Assembly: GCF_019801145.1 (NCBI RefSeq)
Contig: NZ_JAHVJQ010000002.1
Location: 186,001 to 250,000, forward strand
Direction: 5' to 3'
Origin: Leisingera aquaemixtae
GTDB taxonomy: Bacteria; Pseudomonadota; Alphaproteobacteria; Rhodobacterales; Rhodobacteraceae
DNA: 64,000 nucleotides
Shown here: positions 37,965 to 46,233 of the stretch, piece by piece
Layout of the letters: every line of letters starts with the position of its first letter
Position numbering within the stretch: the stretch's first letter is position 1
Program-made: the position numbers and the translations under genes
Notes under the pieces: model-generated
Seen by the model: only the letters and a program-made list of their open reading frames with translations
Databases searched by the model: none
Told to the model about the DNA's origin: nothing

Positions 37965-38767
37965 CAGGCTTCCTTCAGTTCCACGGCCGGGGCATAGGCA
38001 ATAAAGAACGGGTTCGCATAGCCCTCTTTACCGTAGGCGAGCGGGGTGTGATCGTCAAAACGCACCACCTTGCCGCCCGCGCCCGCCAGCACCGCATGGC
38101 CTGCGGCAGTGTCCCACTCCATGGTGCGGCCGACGCGCGGGTAGATGTCCGCCTCGCCGGTGGCCACCAGGCAGAACTTCAGCGAGGAGCCGGCGCTCTT
38201 GCTGTCCTTCACATTGTACTTGCCGATGTAGTCGTCGGTGGCCTGATCGCGGTGCGACTTCGACGCCACCACCATCAGCGCGGAATTGTCGCTGTCCGCA
38301 ACCCGGATCGCGCGGGTTTCGCCGATGGTCTCCGGATCAAAGGCGCCGGTCTCCTCGACCGCGCTGCCATCGGCCAGGGTAAAGAACATCCGCTGCCGCG
38401 CAGGCGCATAAACCACGCCGCGGGTCGGCACGCCCTTCTCCACCAGCGCGATATTGACGGTGAAATCGCCGCGGCGGTGGATGAATTCCTTGGTGCCGTC
38501 CAGCGGATCGACGATCAGGAAGGTGTCGCCGCGCTCCTTGTGCGACGCAGCTTGCTCCTCGGTGACCAGCATCATGTCCGGAAACGCCGCCCGCAGCCCT
38601 GCCGAGATCAGCGCATCCGCCGCCTCATCCGCTTCGGTTACCGGGCTGTCGTCGGATTTCACCTTCACGTCGAAATCGTCGGAGTTGTAGATTTCCATGA
38701 TCTTCGCACCGGCCTCAATGGCCAGGCGGCGGATCACGGGCACCAGGTCGTCATAGGTCACACGCAT
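37964..38767 (-). CDS. cysQ: 3'(2'),5'-bisphosphate nucleotidase CysQ
   Basis: This 267-residue lithium-sensitive phosphatase has VTEADEAAD, a metal-binding VTEEQA, the DPLDGTKEFIHRRGDFTVNIAL signature and a C-terminal MEWDTAAGHAVLAGAGG. DPLDGTKEF is the CysQ version of the family motif. It hydrolyses PAP, the by-product of PAPS-using enzymes. That fits the PAPS-dependent sulfotransferase 8 kb away in the same block. It overlaps kdsB and faces the KpsM-like permease across a 105-base gap. Confidence 0.93.
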   Translation of the reverse strand: MRVTYDDLVPVIRRLAIEAGAKIMEIYNSDDFDVKVKSDDSPVTEADEAADALISAGLRAAFPDMMLVTEEQAASHKERGDTFLIVDPLDGTKEFIHRRGDFTVNIALVEKGVPTRGVVYAPARQRMFFTLADGSAVEETGAFDPETIGETRAIRVADSDNSALMVVASKSHRDQATDDYIGKYNVKDSKSAGSSLKFCLVATGEADIYPRVGRTMEWDTAAGHAVLAGAGGKVVRFDDHTPLAYGKEGYANPFFIAYAPAVELKEA

Positions 38768-38872
38768 CTCCCCAACACGGGTTTAATTGAAAATTTGCCT
38801 CTTGCCCCTTATGATGCCCGGACAGCAGAACGGCAAGCAGCCGCATCACATTCGAGCAGAGAACGCAGGTTC

Positions 38873-39694
38873 ATGTTTCAGCAGCGCACCCAGCCTTCGC
38901 GGATGTCCGGATTCTTCACCTTGTCCGAGGTGGTGTTCCATTCCGTCGTGCGCAGTGTCCGCTCCAAGCACAACAACGCCTTTATCGCGCTTGGCCTGAA
39001 CCTGCTGCAGACGGTTCTGTTCGTCCTGGCCTTCTATGTGATGTTTGCGGTGCTGGGCATGCGCGGCTCCGCCATCCGCGGCGACTTCCTGCTCTACGTG
39101 ATGTCCGGCGTCTTCCTCTTCATGGTGCACACCAAGACCGTCAGCGCGGTTTCCGGCGCCGAAGGGCCCAGCAGCCCGATGATGCAGCACGCGCCGATGA
39201 ACACGATGGTCGCCATTCTGTCGGCGGCAATCGGCGCGCTGTACATTCAGGTGCTGTCGCTGTTCACCATTCTGTTTGTCTACCATGTCGCCTTCACCCC
39301 CCTGCATATCGAGGAGCCGGTTCCCGCCTTCGGCATGGTTCTGCTGGCGTGGATAACAGGCGCCGGTGTGGGGTTGGTGTTCCTGGTGCTGAAACCCTGG
39401 GCGCCCAGCTTTGTCGGCATCCTGACGATGATCTACCAGCGCGCCAACATGATCGCTTCGGGCAAGATGTTCCTGGCCAACACGCTGCCCAGCTTCATGC
39501 TCGCCATGTTCGACTGGAACCCGCTGTTTCACTGCATTGATCAGTCGCGGGGGTACGTGTTCATCAACTACAACCCGCATTTCAGCTCCTGGCAGTATGC
39601 CGCATGGATCGCGCTGGTGCTGATCGTCGTCGGCCTGATGGGCGAATTCTACACCCGCCGCCAGGTCTCCCTCAGCTGGAGCGCGCGGCGGTGA
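38873..39694 (+). CDS. Polysaccharide export ABC transporter permease (KpsM-like)
   Basis: This 273-residue membrane protein has about six hydrophobic helices (for example GLNLLQTVLFVLAFYVMFAVLG, FLLYVMSGVFLFMVHT, AWIALVLIVVGLMGEFY). The topology, size and the end YTRRQVSLSW match ABC-2 type permeases of capsule or O-antigen export. No cognate ATPase gene lies beside it. The start codon of the next gene overlaps its stop. The surrounding glycosyltransferases, CysQ and KdsB make capsule or exopolysaccharide export likely. Confidence 0.75.
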   Translation: MFQQRTQPSRMSGFFTLSEVVFHSVVRSVRSKHNNAFIALGLNLLQTVLFVLAFYVMFAVLGMRGSAIRGDFLLYVMSGVFLFMVHTKTVSAVSGAEGPSSPMMQHAPMNTMVAILSAAIGALYIQVLSLFTILFVYHVAFTPLHIEEPVPAFGMVLLAWITGAGVGLVFLVLKPWAPSFVGILTMIYQRANMIASGKMFLANTLPSFMLAMFDWNPLFHCIDQSRGYVFINYNPHFSSWQYAAWIALVLIVVGLMGEFYTRRQVSLSWSARR

Positions 39695-40335
39695 GGAAAC
39701 GCGTCGCTGCTGCCCTCCTCTGGCTGGCCTGCGCGGCCCTGCCGGCAGCGGCGCAGGAGTTTCCGGCACTTTATTCCGTTGCCGGCGTGGCAGCTGACGA
39801 CGTGCTGAATGTCCGCAGCGCCCCGTCGGCAGGTGCAGAAATCATTGGCAGCCTGGCGCCTGACCAGACCGGGGTCGAGGTGGTGCTGGCAGATGACAGC
39901 GGCAAATGGGGGCTGGTCAACATCGGCGAGCGCTCCGGCTGGGCCGCGCTGCGGTTTCTTGACCTGGAAGCCAGTTCGGATTGGCACAGGCGGCAGGATC
40001 AGCCTTTGGACTGTTTCGGAACCGAACCATTCTGGTCCCTCAGTCTGGACGAAACTCCAATCCTTTCCACCCCGGACAGGCCCGGCACCGCCTTTACCCT
40101 GCAGGCACGGGAGCCCGCGGCGGGCCGCAGCGGCAAGTCCGGCTTCTATGCCGCCGGCCAGACAGGCAGCGGGCTGTCCGGGCCGGAGCCGGCCGGCATC
40201 TTCGGCACCCTCACCGCAGGGCAATGTTCGGACGGCATGTCGGACCGGACCTACGGCATCGCAATCGACCTGCTGCACCTGCGCGGCGCTGGCAAGATGG
40301 ACCTGCTGACCGGCTGCTGCTCGCTGGTGCCCTAG
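39691..40335 (+). CDS. Exported SH3-domain protein
   Basis: This 214-residue protein has a signal peptide (VAAALLWLACAALPAAAQ), then a bacterial SH3 domain. The SH3 domain reads DDVLNVRSAPSAGAEIIGSLAPDQTGVEVV and GKWGLVNIGERSGWAALRFL. A C-terminal domain carries CFGTEPFWSLSLDE and CSDGMSDRTYGIAI, a pattern seen in COG3650-type proteins. It begins with GTG at 39691, overlapping the permease stop. SH3b domains usually bind cell wall or surface glycans; the role here is inferred. Confidence 0.78.
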   Translation: MRKRVAAALLWLACAALPAAAQEFPALYSVAGVAADDVLNVRSAPSAGAEIIGSLAPDQTGVEVVLADDSGKWGLVNIGERSGWAALRFLDLEASSDWHRRQDQPLDCFGTEPFWSLSLDETPILSTPDRPGTAFTLQAREPAAGRSGKSGFYAAGQTGSGLSGPEPAGIFGTLTAGQCSDGMSDRTYGIAIDLLHLRGAGKMDLLTGCCSLVP

Positions 40336-40345
40336 GCGGCCGGCC

Positions 40346-40396
40346 CCAAGACTTTTCAGCAAAAGTCTTGGCAAAAGCTTTCCTTAAAGCTTTTGC
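40346..40396. terminator. Two tandem perfect hairpins between convergent genes
   Basis: CCAAGACTTTT at 40346-40356 pairs with 40361-40371 around CAGC. GCAAAAGCTTT at 40371-40381 pairs with 40386-40396 around CCTT. Both have 11-bp stems with internal T/A runs. They serve the SH3 gene and the convergent alkB. Confidence 0.7.
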
Positions 40397-40406
40397 CCCG
40401 CCGGCA

Positions 40407-41009
40407 TCACGTCACCACCCGCAGCGTCAGGTTGATCCGCCCGCCCTTGGGCAGCAGCCGCGAGGATTTGAAGCGGATCCGGTCCACCCCGTGATAGGTG
40501 AGCCGCGCCTCGCCGCCCATAACCACCACATCGCCCGAGCTCAGCCAGACCGATTCCGTCTTGCCGCCGCGGGTCCGGTTGCCGATCCGGAACAGCCCGT
40601 CATCGCCCAGGGAGACCGACACCACAGGATAGGAAAAATCCGCCTCGTCCTTGTCCTGGTGCAGCCCCATCCGGGCGCCCTCGCCGTAGTAATTGAGCAG
40701 GCAGCATTCCGGCTGCCGCTCCAGGCCGGTCAGCGCATCCCAGATCTGCAGCACCTCGCCCGGGATCTCAGGCCAGGCGCGGCCCGAAGGGTGCGCCTCG
40801 GCGTAACGGTAGCCCTTGGCATCCGAGTACCACCCGAACCGCCCGGCCGAGGTCATCCGCACCGACATCTGCCCGCCGCCCGGCACCTTTGGCGAGAACA
40901 AGGGCGCCGCCTTCAGCACCGGCCGCAAGCTCTCGATCAGCGCCGCCTGTTTGCCCGGGTCCAGATACCCCTTGTGAACATCGAATCCGCGCACCCGCAA
41001 AAGGGTCAT
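40407..41009 (-). CDS. alkB: Alpha-ketoglutarate-dependent DNA-repair dioxygenase AlkB
   Basis: This 200-residue Fe(II)/2-oxoglutarate dioxygenase has the HxD iron ligands in GLHQDKDEAD and the distal His in RLTYHGVDRI. The 2-oxoglutarate-binding Arg is in RINLTLRVV. AlkB repairs alkylated bases such as 1-methyladenine. The gene is divergent from dnaK over a 213-base region that holds a palindrome. It is not related to the membrane alkane hydroxylase at 10578 that carries the same gene name. Confidence 0.93.
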   Translation of the reverse strand: MTLLRVRGFDVHKGYLDPGKQAALIESLRPVLKAAPLFSPKVPGGGQMSVRMTSAGRFGWYSDAKGYRYAEAHPSGRAWPEIPGEVLQIWDALTGLERQPECCLLNYYGEGARMGLHQDKDEADFSYPVVSVSLGDDGLFRIGNRTRGGKTESVWLSSGDVVVMGGEARLTYHGVDRIRFKSSRLLPKGGRINLTLRVVT

Positions 41010-41059
41010 TGCCGTTCATCCATCCTTAACTGCAACCCTTGCAAAAAACCGCATTGATT

Positions 41060-41075
41060 CACGCCCGCGGGCGTG
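41060..41075. repeat. 16-bp perfect palindrome in the alkB-dnaK divergent region
   Basis: The sequence CACGCCCGCGGGCGTG is a perfect palindrome lying between the divergent start codons of alkB and dnaK. It could be an operator. Confidence 0.5.
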
Positions 41076-41083
41076 CCTGAGCG

Positions 41084-41115
41084 CTTGCAGGGCCGATTTC
41101 ACGTCCCTATATACG
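41084..41115 (+). promoter_or_regulatory. RpoH (sigma-32) type promoter of dnaK
   Basis: CTTG at 41084-41087 is followed 18 bases later by CCTATATACG at 41106-41115. This matches the alphaproteobacterial heat-shock consensus CTTG-N17/18-CYTATNTNNG and is placed about 110 bases before dnaK. Confidence 0.75.
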
Positions 41116-41222
41116 CCGGGACGCGGCAAGGTGCAGACCAAACCGCAAATCAATCGGGGCCGGGATGCCGCAACGGGTTCAGGCCTCGGGTAATCGCCTT
41201 GAGTAGTAAAAAGGGATCGAAA

Positions 41223-43145
41223 ATGAGCAAAGTTATCGGAATCGACCTGGGCACCACCAACTCCTGCGTGGCCATTATGGACGGCTCCCAGCCCCGCGTG
41301 ATCGAGAACGCCGAGGGCGCCCGCACCACCCCGTCGATCGTCGCCTTCACCGACGACGAGCGGCTGGTCGGCCAGCCGGCCAAACGCCAGGCGGTGACCA
41401 ACCCCGACAACACCATCTTCGGCGTCAAGCGCCTGATCGGCCGCCGGTTCGACGACGCGGCCGTCGCCAAGGACAAGAAAATGGTGCCGTTCTCCATCGT
41501 GAACGGCGGCAACGGCGACGCATGGGTCGAAGCCAAGGGTGAGAAATACTCCCCGTCGCAAATCTCCGCCTTCACCCTGGGCAAGATGAAGGAAACCGCG
41601 GAATCCTACCTGGGCGAGGAAGTCACCCAGGCGGTGATCACCGTGCCGGCCTACTTCAACGACGCCCAGCGTCAGGCCACCAAAGACGCCGGCAAGATCG
41701 CCGGCCTCGAAGTGCTGCGCATCATCAACGAGCCGACCGCGGCTGCGCTGGCCTACGGCCTCGACAAGGAAAACACCCAGACCATCGCCGTCTATGACCT
41801 CGGCGGCGGCACCTTCGACGTGACCATCCTGGAAATCGACGACGGCCTGTTCGAAGTGAAGTCGACCAACGGCGACACCTTCCTGGGCGGCGAAGACTTC
41901 GACATGCGCATCGTCAACTACCTGGCGGATGAGTTCAAAAAGGAAAACGGCGTCGATCTGTCCAAGGACAAGATGGCCCTGCAGCGCCTGAAAGAAGCCG
42001 CTGAAAAAGCCAAGATCGAGCTGTCCTCCACCTCGCAGACCGAGATCAACCAGCCGTTCATCTCGATGGACCCGTCCTCGGGCCAGCCGCTGCACATGGT
42101 GATGAAGCTGACCCGCGCCAAGCTGGAAAGCCTGGTCTCCGACCTGATCAAGCGTTCGATGGATCCGTGCAAGGCGGCCCTCAAGGACGCAGGCCTGTCC
42201 GCCTCCGACATTGACGAGGTGGTTCTGGTCGGCGGTATGACCCGGATGCCGAAAGTCATCGAAGAGGTCTCCAAGTTCTTCGGCAAGGAGCCGCACAAGG
42301 GTGTGAACCCGGACGAAGTGGTTGCCATGGGCGCCGCCATCCAGGCCGGCGTTCTGCAGGGCGACGTCAAGGACGTGGTGCTGCTCGACGTGACCCCGCT
42401 GTCGCTGGGCATTGAAACCCTGGGCGGCGTGTTCACCCGCCTGATCGACCGCAACACCACCATCCCGACCAAGAAGAGCCAGGTGTTCTCGACCGCGGAA
42501 GACAACCAGAACGCCGTGACCATCCGCGTGTTCCAGGGCGAGCGTGAAATGGCTGCCGACAACAAGATGCTCGGCCAGTTCAACCTCGAGGAAATCCCGC
42601 CGGCACCGCGCGGCATGCCGCAGATCGAAGTGACCTTCGACATCGACGCCAACGGCATCGTGTCGGTCGGCGCCAAGGACAAGGCGACCGGCAAGGAACA
42701 GCAGATCACCATCCAGGCATCGGGCGGCCTCTCCGACGAGGACATCGAAAAGATGGTCAAGGACGCCGAGGACAACGCCGAGGCGGACAAGGAACGCCGC
42801 GAGCTGATCGAAGCCAAGAACCAGGCCGAATCGCTGATCCACTCGACCGAGAAATCGGTGGAAGAGCATGGCGACAAGGTCGACCCGTCCACCGTCGAGG
42901 TGATCGAGCTGGCCGTGGCCGCGCTGAAGGACGATCTGGAAAACGAGAAATCGACCGCCGAGAAGATCAAATCCGGCATCCAGAACGTCACTGAGGCCGC
43001 CATGAAGCTGGGCGAGGCGATCTACAAGGCGCAGGCTGAAGAAGGCGGCGACGATGAGCCCGCAGCCGCAGATGAGACCGCAGGCCCCGGCGATGACGAC
43101 ATCGTTGACGCCGAATTCGAAGACCTGGACGACGACAAGCGCTAA
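41223..43145 (+). CDS. dnaK: Molecular chaperone DnaK (Hsp70)
   Basis: This 640-residue Hsp70 has the ATPase signatures [28 protein letters not shown] and [13 protein letters not shown]. The substrate-binding domain begins around [16 protein letters not shown] and the helical lid has an acidic end. The ATG at 41223 is chosen because the conserved SKVIGIDLG begins there; upstream frame codons are leader. A heat-shock promoter precedes it and dnaJ follows after a stem-loop. DnaK, DnaJ and GrpE fold nascent and stressed proteins. Confidence 0.98.
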   Translation: MSKVIGIDLGTTNSCVAIMDGSQPRVIENAEGARTTPSIVAFTDDERLVGQPAKRQAVTNPDNTIFGVKRLIGRRFDDAAVAKDKKMVPFSIVNGGNGDAWVEAKGEKYSPSQISAFTLGKMKETAESYLGEEVTQAVITVPAYFNDAQRQATKDAGKIAGLEVLRIINEPTAAALAYGLDKENTQTIAVYDLGGGTFDVTILEIDDGLFEVKSTNGDTFLGGEDFDMRIVNYLADEFKKENGVDLSKDKMALQRLKEAAEKAKIELSSTSQTEINQPFISMDPSSGQPLHMVMKLTRAKLESLVSDLIKRSMDPCKAALKDAGLSASDIDEVVLVGGMTRMPKVIEEVSKFFGKEPHKGVNPDEVVAMGAAIQAGVLQGDVKDVVLLDVTPLSLGIETLGGVFTRLIDRNTTIPTKKSQVFSTAEDNQNAVTIRVFQGEREMAADNKMLGQFNLEEIPPAPRGMPQIEVTFDIDANGIVSVGAKDKATGKEQQITIQASGGLSDEDIEKMVKDAEDNAEADKERRELIEAKNQAESLIHSTEKSVEEHGDKVDPSTVEVIELAVAALKDDLENEKSTAEKIKSGIQNVTEAAMKLGEAIYKAQAEEGGDDEPAAADETAGPGDDDIVDAEFEDLDDDKR

Positions 43146-43168
43146 CGCCTGACCACTCAGGCCAAGGC

Positions 43169-43200
43169 GGGCCGGTCCGAACCCCGGACCGGCCCATTTT
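43169..43200 (+). terminator. Terminator/attenuator between dnaK and dnaJ
   Basis: GGGCCGGTCCG at 43169-43179 pairs with CGGACCGGCCC at 43185-43195, followed by ATTTT. It may reduce read-through into dnaJ. Confidence 0.75.
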
Positions 43201-43223
43201 CGTTGAGGCAGATGGGGTAACCG

Positions 43224-44381
43224 ATGTCAAAACGTGACTATTACGACGTTCTGGGCGTGGCCAAAGGCGCCAGCGCAGACGAAATCAAAAAAGGCTTCCG
43301 CAAGAAAGCCAAGGAACTGCACCCCGACCGGAACAAGGACAATCCGGACGCCGAGGCGCAGTTCAAGGAGGCCAACGAGGCCTATGACGTCCTGAAGGAC
43401 GCCGACAAGAAGGCAGCCTACGACCGCTTTGGCCATGCCGCCTTTGAAAACGGCATGGGCGGCGGCCAGCGCGGCGGCGGCCAGGGCTTTGGCGGCGGCG
43501 ATTTCTCTTCCGCCTTCTCCGACGTGTTCGACGACCTGTTCGGCGACTTCATGGGCGGCCAGCGCGGCGGTGCCGGCGGACGCCAGCGGGCTTCCCGCGG
43601 CGCCGACCTGCGCTACAACCTGCGCGTCTCGCTGGAGGAAGCCTTTGGCGGCCTGCACAAGACCATCAAAGTGCCGGCCTCGGTCTCCTGCACCTCCTGC
43701 GAGGGCACCGGCGCCGAAGGCGGCGTGGAACCCACCACCTGCCCGACTTGCTCCGGCATGGGCAAGGTCCGCGCGCAGCAGGGTTTCTTTACCGTTGAAC
43801 GCACCTGCCCGACCTGTTCGGGCCTGGGCCAGATCATCAAGAACCCGTGCAAATCCTGCCACGGCCACGGCCGGGTAGAGAAAGACCGCTCGCTGTCCGT
43901 GAACATTCCGGCAGGCGTGGAAACCGGCACCCGCATCCGCTTGGCAGGCGAAGGCGAAGCCGGCCTGCGCGGCGGCCCTCCGGGCGATCTCTACATCTTT
44001 GTCGAGGTCTCGCCGCACAAGCTGTTCGAGCGTGACGGCAACAACCTTTACTGCCGGGTGCCGGTCAGCATGGCCAAGGCGGCGCTTGGCGGCTCCATCG
44101 AGGTGCCGACCATCGACGGCGGCCGCGGCCGGGTGCAGATCCCCGAGGGCAGCCAGTCCGGCCGCCAGATGCGCCTGCGCGGCAAAGGCATGCCGGCGCT
44201 GCGCGGCGGTGCCACCGGCGACATGTTCATCGAACTGGCGGTGGAAACCCCGATGAACCTCACCGCCCGCCAGAAGGAGCTTCTGCGCGAGTTTGAGGAG
44301 ATCTCCGAGGAGAACACCAACCCCGAATCCCGCAGCTTCTTCTCTTCGGTGAAAAGCTTCTGGGACGGGATGAAGGGGTGA
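43224..44381 (+). CDS. dnaJ: Molecular chaperone DnaJ
   Basis: This 385-residue type I J-protein has a J domain with HPD in LHPDRNKD, and a Gly-rich linker ([15 protein letters not shown]). Four zinc-finger repeats follow ([32 protein letters not shown]), then the substrate-binding C-terminal domains. It stimulates DnaK ATPase and delivers clients. It lies 78 bases after dnaK with a stem-loop between, so it is co-expressed but probably at a lower level. Confidence 0.98.
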   Translation: MSKRDYYDVLGVAKGASADEIKKGFRKKAKELHPDRNKDNPDAEAQFKEANEAYDVLKDADKKAAYDRFGHAAFENGMGGGQRGGGQGFGGGDFSSAFSDVFDDLFGDFMGGQRGGAGGRQRASRGADLRYNLRVSLEEAFGGLHKTIKVPASVSCTSCEGTGAEGGVEPTTCPTCSGMGKVRAQQGFFTVERTCPTCSGLGQIIKNPCKSCHGHGRVEKDRSLSVNIPAGVETGTRIRLAGEGEAGLRGGPPGDLYIFVEVSPHKLFERDGNNLYCRVPVSMAKAALGGSIEVPTIDGGRGRVQIPEGSQSGRQMRLRGKGMPALRGGATGDMFIELAVETPMNLTARQKELLREFEEISEENTNPESRSFFSSVKSFWDGMKG

Positions 44382-44464
44382 GCAAGCTCCCCGGAAACGC
44401 TCCGGGGGAGCGTTTCGCTTGCGAACGGGCGGAGCCCCGGCCACTAGCCTAAAACGCCTCGATC

Positions 44465-44495
44465 AAAAGCGCCCCAATCCGGGGCGCTTTTCTTT
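44465..44495 (+). terminator. Rho-independent terminator after dnaJ
   Basis: AAAAGCGCCCC at 44465-44475 pairs perfectly with GGGGCGCTTTT at 44481-44491 and is followed by a T-rich CTTTT. A weaker hairpin (44397-44417) precedes it. Confidence 0.85.
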
Positions 44496-44547
44496 TGCGC
44501 ATCCTTTACGCAGGCTACAGCCCAAACGCCTTACGCCCCGCTGCGGC

Positions 44548-44580
44548 GGTGCACAGGGGGTGTACAGGGGGTGCACGCCT
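44548..44580. repeat. Three tandem 11-bp repeats upstream of radC
   Basis: GGTGCACAGGG, GGTGTACAGGG and GGTGCACGCCT follow each other with an exact 11-bp period at 44548-44580, about 90 bases before radC. The helical-turn period suggests a protein-binding array. Confidence 0.5.
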
Positions 44581-44665
44581 GTCACCCCCCCGCTGCTGCC
44601 CTGCGGCCGCTCCGCCACGGCACCTATTAACACTTCCTCAACCATGATGGCGGCACCATGGCGCC

Positions 44666-45430
44666 ATGGCACAGGACCCCGCATTCGAGGACGTCTCCCT
44701 GCCGCTGTTCCCCGGCAGCGAGGAGGCTCCTGCGGCCCCGATCTCCCCCGGCCGCCTGCCCTCCTACATCAAGGACCACCGCGCCCGCCTGCGGGAGCGT
44801 TTCATGGCCGGCGGCGCCGCGGCGATGCCGGATTACGAGCTGTTGGAACTGGTCCTGTTCCGCTCCATCCCGCGCCGCGACGTGAAACCCTTGGCGCGGC
44901 AACTGCTTGATACCTTTGGAGATTTCAACCGCGTTGTGACAGCCCCACCGGAACGGCTGGCGCAAGTGACGGGCATCGGCGACGCGGTCATCACTGACCT
45001 CAAGGTGCTGGAGGCCGCCGCCCACCGCATGGCCCGCGCCCGGGTGATTCAGCGCCAGGTGATCTCCAGCTGGGACGCCCTTCTGGACTATTGCCACACC
45101 ACCATGGCCCACCGCGAAACCGAACAGTTCCGCATCCTGTTCCTGGACCGCAAGAACGTGCTGATCGCCGACGAGGAACAGGGCCGCGGCACCGTCGACC
45201 ACGTGCCCGTATACCCCCGCGAGGTCGCCAAACGCGCCCTGGAACTCAACGCCAGCGCCTTGATTCTGGTGCATAATCATCCGTCCGGCGACCCCACCCC
45301 CTCGGACAGCGACATCGGCATGACAGATCAGATCCAGGCCGCTTTGATTGCGCTGGGAATCACCCTGCATGACCATCTCATCATCGGAAAATCCACCGAA
45401 CTCAGCTTCCGCGCCCGGGGCTACCTGTAG
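44666..45430 (+). CDS. radC: RadC family JAB-domain protein
   Basis: This 254-residue protein has helix-hairpin-helix segments in its N-terminal half (LAQVTGIGDAVITDLKVLEAA). It ends in an MPN/JAB domain with the metal motif LVHNHPSGDPTPSDSD near residue 207. RadC proteins are widely linked to DNA repair and recombination by annotation, though the biochemical role is not settled. It is the last chromosomal gene before the island, 32 bases from the left att repeat. Upstream lies an 11-bp tandem repeat. Confidence 0.9.
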   Translation: MAQDPAFEDVSLPLFPGSEEAPAAPISPGRLPSYIKDHRARLRERFMAGGAAAMPDYELLELVLFRSIPRRDVKPLARQLLDTFGDFNRVVTAPPERLAQVTGIGDAVITDLKVLEAAAHRMARARVIQRQVISSWDALLDYCHTTMAHRETEQFRILFLDRKNVLIADEEQGRGTVDHVPVYPREVAKRALELNASALILVHNHPSGDPTPSDSDIGMTDQIQAALIALGITLHDHLIIGKSTELSFRARGYL

Positions 45431-45462
45431 CGGTTTCTGGCGTCATTATCAGCGGTTCAGGG

Positions 45463-45513
45463 AGGAAGTGGTGAGCCGTGCAGGATTCGAACCTGCGACC
45501 CAATGATTAAAAG
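45463..45513. repeat. attL of the tRNA-Lys island
   Basis: This matches 57491-57541 over 51 bp with a single difference (A at 45503 versus C at 57531). It contains the 3' part of tRNA-Lys from the anticodon loop to the CCA end, without the rest of the tRNA. Confidence 0.9.
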
Positions 45514-45629
45514 AAAGCCCTTTCGAGAAACCACGTAAAAATTGGCATACTCTGCATGAAACTTGCTATTGAAAAACTTCACAAGTTTCCATCAGTCATA
45601 CTGCTGCTTGTAGCTGGACAGATGGGGTG

Positions 45630-45647
45630 TTGCACCAATATTGCACC
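45630..45647. repeat. Left pair of TTGCACC repeats (candidate integrase arm sites)
   Basis: TTGCACC at 45630-45636 and 45641-45647 are spaced with an 11-bp period, 117 bases inside attL. An equally spaced pair lies inside attR. Confidence 0.6.
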
Positions 45648-45662
45648 AAAACTCACTTTCGG

Positions 45663-46187
45663 TCATTCTCCGATGTCTTGAGAACTTACTTGGCTGCTTT
45701 GATCCGCAGCAGAAACTTGGTACGGCACCATTTCAAGTATCACGCCCGCAGCATCTAGAATTTTGCGAGCGAATCTATAGTGATCTGACCATTTGTCATC
45801 ACGGTTAGAGGCGCCATGACCAGACGGCGCTACTAACCTAGTGATACCCGAAGCCACAATCGCCCGAGCGCAATCCGCGCAAGGAAAGAGCGTGCAGTAC
45901 ATAGTAGCTCCAACCAACGAAACTCCCCTCCGCTGAGCGTCATATATTGCGTTCCTTTCCGCATGCTCCAGCATGAAGTACTTCCAGGAAGGGTCGTCAG
46001 TTATCGCAAGGAAGCTTGCACTAGAAGAAAGCTGTAGCGCTGTTGGAGGGCTATTTGCCCCAACCGAAAGCACGGTACCTCTATCGTCCACGATCACCGC
46101 CCCTACTTGTCGATGCGGGTCATGGCTCTGTTGCCTAGCTTCATCGCTCAGACGTAAAAACTTCAAGTCGGTCTTTGAGATCGTCAT
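45663..46187 (-). CDS. Deoxycytidylate/cytidine deaminase family protein
   Basis: This 174-residue zinc deaminase has the HAE zinc/catalytic motif in LEHAERNAIYDAQRRG and the PCxxC pair in LFPCADCARAIVASGITR. These are typical of dCMP deaminases, as is the opening SHDPHRQVGAVIVDDRG. The ATG at 46187 follows AGGATG; a TTG five codons upstream is less likely. It is transcribed away from a membrane-anchored dCTP-deaminase-like gene with a 46-base gap between the start codons. Deaminases of nucleotide pools are known anti-phage effectors in other bacteria; that role is inferred here from the island context. Confidence 0.85.
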   Translation of the reverse strand: MTISKTDLKFLRLSDEARQQSHDPHRQVGAVIVDDRGTVLSVGANSPPTALQLSSSASFLAITDDPSWKYFMLEHAERNAIYDAQRRGVSLVGATMYCTLFPCADCARAIVASGITRLVAPSGHGASNRDDKWSDHYRFARKILDAAGVILEMVPYQVSAADQSSQVSSQDIGE

Positions 46188-46233
46188 TCTGCATCCTACC
46201 AACTGGTGGCAGAGGTTTGATAAAGGTTATTCG

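Noticed and set aside
44603-44610. NotI-type GCGGCCGC site near the island as evidence for self-targeting
   Set aside because: Such sites occur by chance in this GC-rich window (also at 24250 and 20999), and the target of the NotI-like enzyme is unknown.
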